Shown here piece after piece: positions 1-5,913 of a DNA stretch of 7,235 nt (position 1 is its first letter; the number at the start of each line of letters is the position of its first letter). The notes under the pieces were generated by a model. It saw nothing but the letters and a program-made list of their open reading frames with translations, was not told the DNA's origin and searched no databases. The DNA comes from UBA6016 sp964568395 (GTDB taxonomy: Bacteria; Campylobacterota; Campylobacteria; Campylobacterales; UBA6016). The DNA lies in contig CAZMPN010000035.1 of assembly GCA_964568395.1 (NCBI GenBank), forward strand, positions 1 to 7,235, in the 5' to 3' direction. The position numbers and the translations under genes were made by a program.

Positions 1-364
1 GGCCTTTGCCGTCGATTGGTTCGCCAAGAGCATTTACAACTCTTCCTACCATTGCTTCGCCGACTGGAACTTTAAGTAGTTTGCCTAGTCTTTTTACCGT
101 AGTATTTTCAACGATACCTTTGCCTTTGCCAAGAACAACAACGCCTACCGTTGACTCTTCAAGGTTTTGTGCAAGACCTTTTTCTCCGTTCTCAAACTCT
201 ACCATTTCTCCGGCCATAACGTTTTTAAGGCCGTAAACTTTAGCGATGCCGTCACCGATGCTTATAACTTTACCGGTTTCGTTTACATCTACTTTTAGCT
301 CAAAGTTTTCAATTCTTTCTCGAATTATCGAGCTAATTTCGTCAGCATTTATCTTTGTGCTCAC
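1..364 (-). CDS. atpA: F1Fo ATP synthase subunit alpha, N-terminal part (3' end outside window)
   Basis: The alpha subunit forms the F1 hexamer with beta and holds the non-catalytic nucleotide sites. About 121 codons are visible. The protein begins MSTKINADEISSIIRERIEN, the N-terminal helix that contacts delta. The beta-barrel domain follows (ETGKVISIGDGIAKVYGL, MAGEMVEFENG, VGVVVLGKG) and then VGRVVNALGEPIDGKG, which leads toward the P-loop. The P-loop itself lies beyond the window edge. The start is GTG at 364-362, preceded by a good Shine-Dalgarno site at 5 nt spacing; no in-frame ATG fits the family N terminus better. The gene follows atpH after 11 nt and should be co-translated with it in the atp operon. 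The identification is secure; only completeness is unknown. Confidence 0.97.
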   Translation of the reverse strand, partial: MSTKINADEISSIIRERIENFELKVDVNETGKVISIGDGIAKVYGLKNVMAGEMVEFENGEKGLAQNLEESTVGVVVLGKGKGIVENTTVKRLGKLLKVPVGEAMVGRVVNALGEPIDGKG

Positions 365-369
365 TCTGT

Positions 370-376
370 CCCCTTT
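370..376 (-). promoter_or_regulatory. Ribosome binding site fixing the GTG start of atpA
   Basis: AAAGGGG lies 5 nt upstream of GTG (364-362) and overlaps the last base of the atpH TGA stop (378-376). The spacing is near optimal and supports the GTG start. The overlap with the stop codon suggests re-initiation by ribosomes finishing atpH. Confidence 0.8.
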
Positions 377-924
377 CAAAAGATTTTAGTTGTATTTAGA
401 ATATGCGCGATAACAGATTTTTTAAGCGCATCTTTGTTGATTTCAACTTCAACGCCAAGGTCTTCTATCTCGACTTTTATGCCGCTGAAATTAGAAGCGT
501 CTGTTTTTACGAAAGAGAGTTCGATGTCTCTGTTTAGCTTTGAGCTAAGAACTCTTGATATCTCTTTGATATCTTCGGCGGCAACATCAAACGATGCAGT
601 AGCCTTACCTTCGGCTTTTCCGGATTTTACCGCCAAAAACTCTCTAATTTCTTCGGCAATCGCAGGAACTATCTCAATTCTGTTTGCTTTTAGAAGCAAA
701 GAGATCAGGTTTGCGAGTTTTGCGTCTTTGCTTTCGGATATTTCTGAAAGTAGAGCAGCTTTTTGCTCGATTGAAACGTCTTTAGAACCCAAAATATCTT
801 GAAATTTGGATATTTTAAGTGCGCCGCTAATGTTTTTTAGTGCTTTGTAGCTTTGTGCCAGCTCCGCTTCGTTTAGCGAGGAAGTCATTGCTTTTGTATA
901 TTTTTTTGAAACTGATGAAACCAT
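376..924 (-). CDS. atpH: F1Fo ATP synthase subunit delta
   Basis: Delta (the OSCP homologue) sits on top of F1 and ties the alpha subunits to the b/b' stalk. The product is 182 residues, the usual size of about 175-185. The N-terminal helical domain (about 1-105) includes the family-like start SSVSKKYTKAM and the segment LANLISLLLKANRIEIVPAI (70-89). The C-terminal domain includes SRVLSSKLNRDIELSF and SGIKVEIEDLGVEVE. There is no signal peptide or membrane segment, as expected for a cytoplasmic peripheral subunit. The ATG start shares one base with the atpF stop (TAATG at 926-922). AAAAGGG lies upstream at 7 nt spacing, so translation is probably coupled to atpF. The position between b and alpha is the standard operon order. 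Confidence 0.97.
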   Translation of the reverse strand: MVSSVSKKYTKAMTSSLNEAELAQSYKALKNISGALKISKFQDILGSKDVSIEQKAALLSEISESKDAKLANLISLLLKANRIEIVPAIAEEIREFLAVKSGKAEGKATASFDVAAEDIKEISRVLSSKLNRDIELSFVKTDASNFSGIKVEIEDLGVEVEINKDALKKSVIAHILNTTKIF

Positions 925-1442
925 TAGGCAACCCTTTTGGCGATGATTTTTGCAAAATCTTTATCGTCGACGCCGAAACCTTCTTTGTCTATGACTTCGC
1001 CGATAGCTTCTTCTACCGTATCAATAATCGCTTTTTTGCGAAGCATTGATATTTCGTCTTCAGCCGCTTTTTTGATTCTAGCGCACTCTTCTTCAGCGTG
1101 CTCCGCTATTTTTTTTGCCTGAATTACAGCGTCGGTTTTAGCCGAAGCGGTTAGTTCGTTTGCCAGTTTGGTAACTTCTTCTTTTTTCGCTTTCGCTTCG
1201 TTCAAAGCAGCTTTCGCTTCTTTGATCTTGTTTTCAGCATCTTCGTACGCTTTCGCGATTGAAGCGGTTCTGCCGGCAAAAAAAGCTTTTAGTTTTTCTG
1301 CTAGCAGATAGTAAGCAAGAGCGGCAAAAATAAGAAAGTTTACCGTTCTAGGTATGATGTCGGTTTCTCCGTGTCCGCCGCCGGATGCAAATACTGCCGC
1401 CGATGCAAACAAAAGCACGGATGTCACTTTGACAAGACTCAT
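924..1442 (-). CDS. atpF: F1Fo ATP synthase subunit b
   Basis: Subunit b is half of the peripheral stalk that holds alpha3beta3 against the rotor. The product is 172 residues. Residues 1-19 look like a Sec signal peptide: Lys5, a hydrophobic core LLFASAAVF, and a possible cleavage site after Ala19 before SGGGHG. The canonical membrane helix follows at about 32-50 (RTVNFLIFAALAYYLLAEK). Residues 55-150 are a long charged Ala/Lys/Glu coiled coil, and the C-terminal end binds delta and F1. The extra N-terminal segment is absent from E. coli-type b subunits but, as I recall, is shared by Campylobacter homologues. The ATG start has AAAGG upstream. The gene lies 13 nt after atpF' and overlaps atpH by one base. 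Confidence 0.95.
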   Translation of the reverse strand: MSLVKVTSVLLFASAAVFASGGGHGETDIIPRTVNFLIFAALAYYLLAEKLKAFFAGRTASIAKAYEDAENKIKEAKAALNEAKAKKEEVTKLANELTASAKTDAVIQAKKIAEHAEEECARIKKAAEDEISMLRKKAIIDTVEEAIGEVIDKEGFGVDDKDFAKIIAKRVA

Positions 1443-1455
1443 TTTGCGACCTTTC

Positions 1456-1875
1456 TTAGATTTTTAGGGCTTTTGCCAAGCTTTGTTTGTAGCTCTCCGA
1501 GTTTGAGAGTATCGCCGCTTTAAGCTCTGTTTTTTGAGCTGTAAGTTCGTTTGAAAATTTTTCAACTTCGGCTTTTGCGCTCTCTTTTGCAGCATTCATT
1601 TTGACTTCCGCTTCGGCTTTAGCCGCCGTAATAGCTTCATGTCTTACTTTTGCCGCTTCGGCTTTTGCGTCCGCAAGTATTGCGTTAGCTTCCGCCAGTA
1701 GAGCTTCCCTCTCGTTATCTTGAGCATTAGCGAGGCTTGCATCGGCTTTTAGATTTGAGTTTCTCTCTTCTATGAAGCTTAGCATCGGTTTGTAGAGAAT
1801 TTGATTTAAGATAGCTACAAGCGCCAAAAACGTAACGATTTCAAACGCAAGTAGGCTAGGCTGAATGTCTAGCAT
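1456..1875 (-). CDS. atpF': F1Fo ATP synthase subunit b' (second b-type subunit)
   Basis: This is a b-type stalk subunit that should pair with the product of the next gene (b) to form a heterodimeric stalk, as in Campylobacterota, cyanobacteria and chloroplasts. It is 139 residues. A single membrane helix lies at about 8-28 (LLAFEIVTFLALVAILNQIL), followed by YKPMLSFIEERN, the typical b/b' juxtamembrane motif. The rest, about 40-139, is an uninterrupted Ala/Glu/Lys-rich helix with no signal peptide. The N terminus MLDIQPSLL matches the family, and ATG has AAGGAG at 9 nt. It is the first gene of the atp operon, 74 nt after parB, with its own probable promoter. The symbol is also written atpX or atpG in some lineages. 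Confidence 0.93.
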   Translation of the reverse strand: MLDIQPSLLAFEIVTFLALVAILNQILYKPMLSFIEERNSNLKADASLANAQDNEREALLAEANAILADAKAEAAKVRHEAITAAKAEAEVKMNAAKESAKAEVEKFSNELTAQKTELKAAILSNSESYKQSLAKALKI

Positions 1876-1884
1876 ATAAAAGCA

Positions 1885-1890
1885 CTCCTT
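1885..1890 (-). promoter_or_regulatory. Strong Shine-Dalgarno site for atpF'
   Basis: AAGGAG, preceded by a run of A, lies 9 nt upstream of the atpF' ATG. It is the best canonical Shine-Dalgarno site upstream of any gene in the window. This fits the first gene of a highly expressed operon, which cannot rely on coupling to an upstream gene. Confidence 0.8.
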
Positions 1891-1906
1891 TTTGTAGTAC
1901 GGAGAG

Positions 1907-1915
1907 ATTTTAACA
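1907..1915 (-). promoter_or_regulatory. Probable sigma-70 extended -10 promoter of the atp operon
   Basis: On the minus strand TGTTAAAAT provides an extended -10 element: TG, one base, then TAAAAT, one mismatch from TATAAT. No TTGACA-like -35 is present. Instead a T-rich stretch (TTTTTT at 1931-1926, then GCTTTCG) lies upstream, which is the usual layout of housekeeping promoters in Campylobacter. The start site should fall near 1900, giving a leader of about 25 nt that includes the AAGGAG site. This is inferred from pattern only, with no expression data. Confidence 0.6.
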
Positions 1916-1924
1916 CACGAAAGC

Positions 1925-1967
1925 TAAAAAAGCCTGCCTAAAAAATAGTCTAGCTGTTTTTCAGGCT
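1925..1967 (-). terminator. Probable intrinsic terminator at the end of parB
   Basis: In the parB mRNA sense, AGCCTG (1967-1962) pairs with CAGGCT (1936-1931), and the second arm runs straight into a 6-T tract (1931-1926). The roughly 25-nt interior can extend the helix through AAAAA with TTTTT. Alternatively CCTGAAAAA can pair with TTTTTTAGG as a competing hairpin. Outer GCTAAA and TTTAGC can also pair. The 5' arm lies inside the last codons of parB, whose TAG is at 1952-1950, so the hairpin would form behind a terminating ribosome. The loop is long, so termination may be partial. Confidence 0.55.
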
Positions 1968-2807
1968 GTTTAGCAGCTTTTCGATTTGCGCCTGGTTTTC
2001 AAATTGTATCGTTATGGAAGAGGAGGTTTTTTTTGTTTTTATTCCATAAGCGTTATTTAGCGTAGCTATAAGTTTTTCGAGTTCGAGTTTTTTTGTATCG
2101 GAAACTTTTCCAGGTTTTTTTTCTTTAAGCGGTTCTTTTAGTTTCGAGACAAGCTCTTCGGTGTCTCGCACGCTAAGTTTTTGGCCTATTATTGAGTCCG
2201 TAATCTTTTTTTGTTCGTCTTTGCCAAGCCCGACCAAAACTTTCGCATGTCCGTGCGTTATTTTGTTTTCCATTAGCTTGTTTTTGACGTAATCCTCGAG
2301 CTGTAATAGTCTTAGCGTGTTGGTAATAAAGCTCCTGCTTTTTTTGACTATGTCTGAAAGTTCTTCGTGGGTCAGGTCATGCTCTTCTATCAGCTCCTTA
2401 AGGCTTATAGCAAGCTCTATGGAGTTTAGATTTTCCCTTTGGATGTTTTCTATGAGAGCCAGCTCTCTAATTCTGTCTTTGTCGATATCGGCGACTATCG
2501 CCTTTATGCTGTCTATACCTGCGAGCCTTGTCGCCCTAAGCCTTCTCTCGCCCGCAATCAGCATAAACTTATCGTTGCTTCTAATAACCACTACGGGTTG
2601 AAGCAAACCGTGTCTTTTTATGGATTCGCTAAGCTCTGCTATAGATTCCGGGTCAAACTGTTTTCTTGGCTGGAACGGGTTTACTATTATCTCTTCTAGT
2701 TTTATCTCTTTGACAAATTCGGATGAGCCGCTGTTTTGCTTGTACGCTTCTTCCACTTCCTCCAGGATTGCCCCGAGGCCTCTTCCAAGTCCGGACGATT
2801 TAGACAT
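1950..2807 (-). CDS. parB: Chromosome partitioning protein ParB (CTPase, parS-binding)
   Basis: ParB binds parS sites, spreads as a CTP-dependent clamp and stimulates ParA during chromosome segregation. The product is 285 residues, normal for chromosomal ParB. It starts with GLGRGLGAIL (6-15), the conserved N-terminal segment that contacts ParA. The CTP-binding domain has NPFQPRKQFD (43-52), GERRLRATRLAG (86-97) and ENIQRENLNSIELA (120-133). The helix-turn-helix lies at about 145-170 (LTHEELSDIVKKSRSFITNTL). A Lys-rich linker (about 222-240) precedes a small dimerisation domain at the C terminus. The ATG start lies inside the end of parA with an 8-nt overlap (ATGTCTAA) and has AAGGA at about 6 nt. 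I found no parS-like palindrome in this window. It is the last gene before a probable terminator. Confidence 0.97.
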   Translation of the reverse strand: MSKSSGLGRGLGAILEEVEEAYKQNSGSSEFVKEIKLEEIIVNPFQPRKQFDPESIAELSESIKRHGLLQPVVVIRSNDKFMLIAGERRLRATRLAGIDSIKAIVADIDKDRIRELALIENIQRENLNSIELAISLKELIEEHDLTHEELSDIVKKSRSFITNTLRLLQLEDYVKNKLMENKITHGHAKVLVGLGKDEQKKITDSIIGQKLSVRDTEELVSKLKEPLKEKKPGKVSDTKKLELEKLIATLNNAYGIKTKKTSSSITIQFENQAQIEKLLNSLKNS

Positions 2808-3615
2808 TCGTTTCCTTCAAAAGGCAGCACGCAAGCTCTTGATATGCGAGCGAACCGGGAGATTTTGCGTCGTACAGTATGACGGGTTTTCCAAAGCTAG
2901 GGCTTTCCGCAAGCCTTACGTTTCTAGGTATTACAATATAAGAGGATGTTTCGTCGCTCTCCTCTTTCTCTTCGCCGTTTTTGAACAATCTATCGACAAA
3001 ATGTCTTTTTAGATCCATGAACACCTGTTTTGAAAGGTTGTTTTGCGTGCTGTACATAGTAGGCAGGAAACCTCTTATTCTGAGTTTCGGATTTATCGTT
3101 TTCTGGACGATCTTAACCGTATTTAGAAGCTGCGCAAGCCCCTCCAGCGCAAAAAACTCGCACTGTATAGGGATAATCAGCGAGTTCGCCGCCGATAATA
3201 TGTTTACGGTCGTCGTGCCGAGAGCCGGAGGCGAGTCGATTACTATGTAGTCGTATCTGTTTTCTATTTCGGCGATAAGTTTTTTTAGTATTAATTCCCT
3301 GTTTTGCACCTTCTTGTCGTGCAGCTCTTTTTCTATGCCTACAAGGCCGATGTTCGACGGTACCAGATGTAGATGCGGCAAAGTGGTTTCCAGCGTTACC
3401 TCTGAAAGTTTTTTGGAGCCTATGAAGGCGTGGTATATATTGTATTCAAAACTATTTCTATGGATACCTAGGTTCGTCGTTGCGTTTGCCTGCGGATCGG
3501 CATCTATCAAAAGCACCTTTTTCTCAGCCACTGCAAGTGACGCTGCAAGGTTTACGGCCGTGGTCGTTTTCCCTACGCCGCCCTTTTGGTTTGCTATTGC
3601 AATTATTTCGCTCAT
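2800..3615 (-). CDS. parA: Chromosome partitioning ATPase ParA (Soj family)
   Basis: ParA is a deviant Walker ATPase that dimerises on DNA with ATP and drives movement of ParB-bound origins. The product is 271 residues. It has the deviant Walker A KGGVGKTT (11-18), the A' motif LLIDADPQANAT (35-46; Asp40), and Walker B YIVIDSPPALG (123-133; Asp127). It also has QCEFFALEGLAQLL (151-164) and the C-terminal RNVRLAESPSFGKP (231-244). An acidic stretch, KNGEEKEESDETSS (212-225), interrupts the segment before VIPRNVRL and seems longer than in homologues I recall. No amphipathic MinD-type tail is present, and the adjacent parB confirms the partition role. The start overlaps the birA stop as ATGA. 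Its upstream AAAAGG lies rather far from the ATG, so translation probably depends on coupling to birA. Confidence 0.97.
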   Translation of the reverse strand: MSEIIAIANQKGGVGKTTTAVNLAASLAVAEKKVLLIDADPQANATTNLGIHRNSFEYNIYHAFIGSKKLSEVTLETTLPHLHLVPSNIGLVGIEKELHDKKVQNRELILKKLIAEIENRYDYIVIDSPPALGTTTVNILSAANSLIIPIQCEFFALEGLAQLLNTVKIVQKTINPKLRIRGFLPTMYSTQNNLSKQVFMDLKRHFVDRLFKNGEEKEESDETSSYIVIPRNVRLAESPSFGKPVILYDAKSPGSLAYQELACCLLKETNV

Positions 3616-4247
3616 CTTAAACTAAACACCTTTTTATCTTCTATCGTTAACGAGCCGTCACTATTTAGTGTGGCATTTTCGAGGCATTCCATGCTACTTA
3701 GGTGCGCAGTGTACTCTCTTGTTTTTAAAAATTCTACTTCAAAATTTATAAAAATCTGCTTCCATTCAGGGGAGGCCGAAAATATCGAAAGATACTCCTC
3801 CAAAAGAGTTTTTTTGTCTATTTTTATGTCGCACTCGCCGTACATAGAACCGGCTTTTATATTCAGGCCTATGCCGCAAACAACCGTTTTTTGAGCACTC
3901 AAAAAGGAGGTGATGCATCCGCCCGCTTTTTTGTCACCTATATATATGTCGTTTGGCCATTTGAACCAGCTTTTTGAGCCTTCTTTGGCGAGAAGTTCTT
4001 TTAAAAGATACATAAAATATATGGACGCCGACTCTATCTTCAAATCTTCCGGGAGCATTTTCAAAGGAAGCGCGAAAGAGAACAAGAGCGCATCGTCGGC
4101 GGACTCCCAGCTATTACCTCTGGATCCCAGTCCGCTTGATTGCGTGTCTGCGGCTACGCACAGCGGAGCACTATATTTTCCGCTTTTAATATTTTCTATT
4201 AGATACGTCTGCGTCGAAGGCAGAGAATCAAACCAGTATATCTCCAA
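3612..4247 (-). CDS. birA: Biotin--[acetyl-CoA-carboxylase] ligase, catalytic domain only
   Basis: The enzyme makes biotinyl-AMP and transfers biotin to a lysine of carrier proteins such as the acetyl-CoA carboxylase BCCP. The product is 211 residues. The N-terminal winged helix of E. coli BirA is absent (group I ligase), so it should not act as a repressor. Motifs seen are DSLPSTQTYL (7-16), the substrate loop SSGLGSRGNSWES (37-49), KWPNDIYIGDKKAGG (96-110) and GIGLNI (125-130). The loop differs from GRGRRGR in that the position of E. coli Arg118 appears to be Ser. The start is taken as TTG (4247-4245), because MEIYWFDSLPST fits the family N terminus and AAAAGG lies 7 nt upstream. It overlaps fmt by 20 nt and parA by 4 nt. 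Confidence 0.93.
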   Translation of the reverse strand: MEIYWFDSLPSTQTYLIENIKSGKYSAPLCVAADTQSSGLGSRGNSWESADDALLFSFALPLKMLPEDLKIESASIYFMYLLKELLAKEGSKSWFKWPNDIYIGDKKAGGCITSFLSAQKTVVCGIGLNIKAGSMYGECDIKIDKKTLLEEYLSIFSASPEWKQIFINFEVEFLKTREYTAHLSSMECLENATLNSDGSLTIEDKKVFSLR

Positions 4248-5136
4248 TGCCGAGCCTTTTGCCTCTTATATATTCCAAAGCCGACACCTCGTTTTTAGAC
4301 GGGGCTTGCACTCTTAGTAGTTTCAGGGAGCCTCTCAAAAAACCTACGGTTATATGCTCTTCGCCAATTTCCAAAATTTCGCCCGGCTTATTGTAGGAGG
4401 AGAATTCGCCTGGCAGCGCCTCTTTTATTTTTAGCCCGGATTCTACGTATATTCCTGGCCACGGGTAGTAGGCAAGAAATTTTTTATACGCTTTTTTTGC
4501 CGAATGGAACTCTATAAGCCCGTCTTCTTTTGTGAGCTTCTTTGCATAGCTCGCGTCCGCGTTTATCTGCTTTAGCGGTTTTATGGCGTCAAACTCGGTT
4601 ATGACGCTTTTCGTTAGATTTGCGGCTTGGTAGCCTAGGTGCTTTAAAAGGCAGTTAAACTTTGCGCACCCTTCAGGCCTAAAAAAAACCGCCCCTAGGA
4701 TATCCCCGGTATCAAGCCCTCTATCCATCCAAATAGCGGTCACTCCGGCGTAGTCGTCGTTTTCTAGGATATGCGTCTGGAGTGCGGCTGCGCCTCTGTT
4801 TTTCGGCAAAAAAGAAGTGTGCAGGTTTATGCAGGGGGCGATATTTAAAATATCCTCTTTTAGTATCTGCCCGTACGCCGCTACGACGATGAAATCAGGC
4901 TTCATGGCTTTGATTTCCTCCGCATGTTCGCTTACTTTGTTTGGCTGAAAAGTCGGTATATTGAACCTTTTTGCGCAAACCGCGGTATCCGGCGGCGTCA
5001 TTATCTGCTTCCTGCCTACCGGTTTTTCCGGCTGCGTAAACAGGGCGACGACCTCAAATCTTTCGTCCGTAGCCAAGGACTCCATGATGATGCTTGAGAA
5101 ATCCGCGCTTCCCATAAAGACTACTCTTTTTTTCAC
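4228..5136 (-). CDS. fmt: Methionyl-tRNA formyltransferase
   Basis: Fmt formylates Met-tRNA(fMet) using 10-formyltetrahydrofolate, as needed for normal initiation. From the chosen start it has 302 residues, typical of the family. The N-terminal Rossmann domain starts KKRVVFMGSADFSS and contains FTQPEKPVGRKQ (33-44). Catalytic residues are visible in INLHTSFLP (Asn104, His106) and GLDTGD (Asp142). The C-terminal OB-like domain includes PWPGIYVESGLKIKEA (225-240) and ends RGKRLGIGDILV. The start chosen is GTG (5136-5134), which overlaps the proB stop as GTGA and has AAGGGG at 5 nt. The in-frame TTG at 5151 and GTG at 5142 would place extra residues before the conserved start. The usual RGAAPIQ is RGAAALQ here (114-120), a minor variation. 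Confidence 0.95.
   Translation of the reverse strand: MKKRVVFMGSADFSSIIMESLATDERFEVVALFTQPEKPVGRKQIMTPPDTAVCAKRFNIPTFQPNKVSEHAEEIKAMKPDFIVVAAYGQILKEDILNIAPCINLHTSFLPKNRGAAALQTHILENDDYAGVTAIWMDRGLDTGDILGAVFFRPEGCAKFNCLLKHLGYQAANLTKSVITEFDAIKPLKQINADASYAKKLTKEDGLIEFHSAKKAYKKFLAYYPWPGIYVESGLKIKEALPGEFSSYNKPGEILEIGEEHITVGFLRGSLKLLRVQAPSKNEVSALEYIRGKRLGIGDILV
4255..4260 (-). promoter_or_regulatory. Ribosome binding site supporting the TTG start of birA
   Basis: AAAAGG lies inside the end of fmt, 7 nt upstream of TTG (4247-4245). Its spacing is good, and no ATG or GTG in the birA frame gives a family-like N terminus. The site therefore decides the start call. Confidence 0.55.
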
Positions 5137-5909
5137 TTGCACCCCTTGCAAAAGAGCGTGCCTTCGGTCTGTACGCCGTCCATCAAGAAAGACCTTGCGA
5201 AGGAGAGGTCGAATCCGCTCGATAAAAACATCTTTCTGTTCTGCTCCAAAAGGAAGTTCGCCGCTTTTAGTTTTGTGACGATGCCGCCGGTCGCGAACGA
5301 ATCGTTAGGGTTGTACTCTTTTTCGAGTTCGCTTTTCTCTATCTTTGATACCACTTTCAACAGTTTCGCATCTGGATGCTTGTTCGGATCTTTGTCGTAG
5401 TAGCCTTTTATATCGGATAAAATTACCAGCATGTCGGCGTCGAAGTAGTGGGCTACCTGCGCGGAGAGCTGGTCATTGTCGCCCCTTAGGATTTCGTCTA
5501 CTATCACGGAGTCGTTCTCGTTTATTATAGGCACTATGTTGTTGTCAAGAAGCGTATTCACGGCGGCTTTTGCGTTTTCTGAGCGTTTTATGGAGTCGAA
5601 GTCGTCCGCCGTTAGAAGTATCTGCGCCACGGTAATATCGAACTTTTTGAACTCTTTTTGGTATTTATTGATTAGTGCGGCTTGTCCAAGCGCGGCGAGA
5701 GCCTGTTTGCCGGCCGTTGTTTTGTTTGATATTTCAGGCAAGATGGTGTGTCCGGTAGCGATTGCTCCGGACGTTACGAGGATGACGCGATATTTTTTTG
5801 TAAGTTCGGCCAAAAACTCGACAAGGTTTTGGATCCTTTCCATGCTTATTTTGCCGTTTTTTGTAAGCACGGCGGAGCCGACTTTGATGACGATTTTGTC
5901 TTTTGACAT
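5133..5909 (-). CDS. proB: Glutamate 5-kinase, without PUA domain
   Basis: This enzyme phosphorylates the gamma-carboxyl of glutamate, the first step of proline synthesis. The product is 258 residues, a single amino-acid kinase domain. The C-terminal PUA domain of the E. coli enzyme (367 residues) is missing, as in the short enzymes of this lineage. Motifs seen are IVIKVGSAVLT (6-16), VTSGAIATG (45-53), IINENDSV (128-135), GDNDQLSAQVA (143-153), LSDIKGYYDKDP (164-175) and the nucleotide-binding FATGGIVTKLKAA (205-217). ATG has AAAAGGA at 7 nt and lies 4 nt after obgE. The gene ends in GTGA shared with fmt. proA and proC are not in this window. Residues of the proline feedback site cannot be judged by eye. 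Confidence 0.95.
   Translation of the reverse strand: MSKDKIVIKVGSAVLTKNGKISMERIQNLVEFLAELTKKYRVILVTSGAIATGHTILPEISNKTTAGKQALAALGQAALINKYQKEFKKFDITVAQILLTADDFDSIKRSENAKAAVNTLLDNNIVPIINENDSVIVDEILRGDNDQLSAQVAHYFDADMLVILSDIKGYYDKDPNKHPDAKLLKVVSKIEKSELEKEYNPNDSFATGGIVTKLKAANFLLEQNRKMFLSSGFDLSFARSFLMDGVQTEGTLFCKGCK
5142..5147 (-). promoter_or_regulatory. Ribosome binding site fixing the GTG start of fmt
   Basis: AAGGGG, inside the last codons of proB, stands 5 nt upstream of GTG (5136-5134). It lies too close to, or downstream of, the alternative starts at 5142 and 5151 to serve them. It therefore supports the shorter Fmt with the GTGA overlap. Confidence 0.7.
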
Positions 5910-5913
5910 ACTT

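Noticed and set aside
434..802. Long open plus-strand frame opposite atpH.
   Set aside because: It is a shadow frame over a clearly conserved gene. Its Ser/Phe/Leu-rich low-complexity composition is typical of antisense translation of Lys/Glu/Ala-rich protein.
1876..3700. A parS site (TGTTTCACGTGAAACA-like palindrome) near parAB.
   Set aside because: I read this stretch and the rest of the window for TTTCACG/CGTGAAA and related palindromes and found none. The sites are probably elsewhere near the origin.
3910..4317. Plus-strand reading frame opposite birA preceded by a perfect AAGGAGG.
   Set aside because: The ATG (3913-3915) is only 2 nt from the AAGGAGG, and the frame lies entirely opposite birA and the end of fmt. 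The product resembles no family I know. The apparent site is the complement of the anti-SD-like stretch in birA.
5137..5151. Upstream TTG (5151) or GTG (5142) as start of fmt.
   Set aside because: They would add residues before the conserved KKRVVFMG start. The AAGGGG site and the GTGA overlap favour GTG at 5136.
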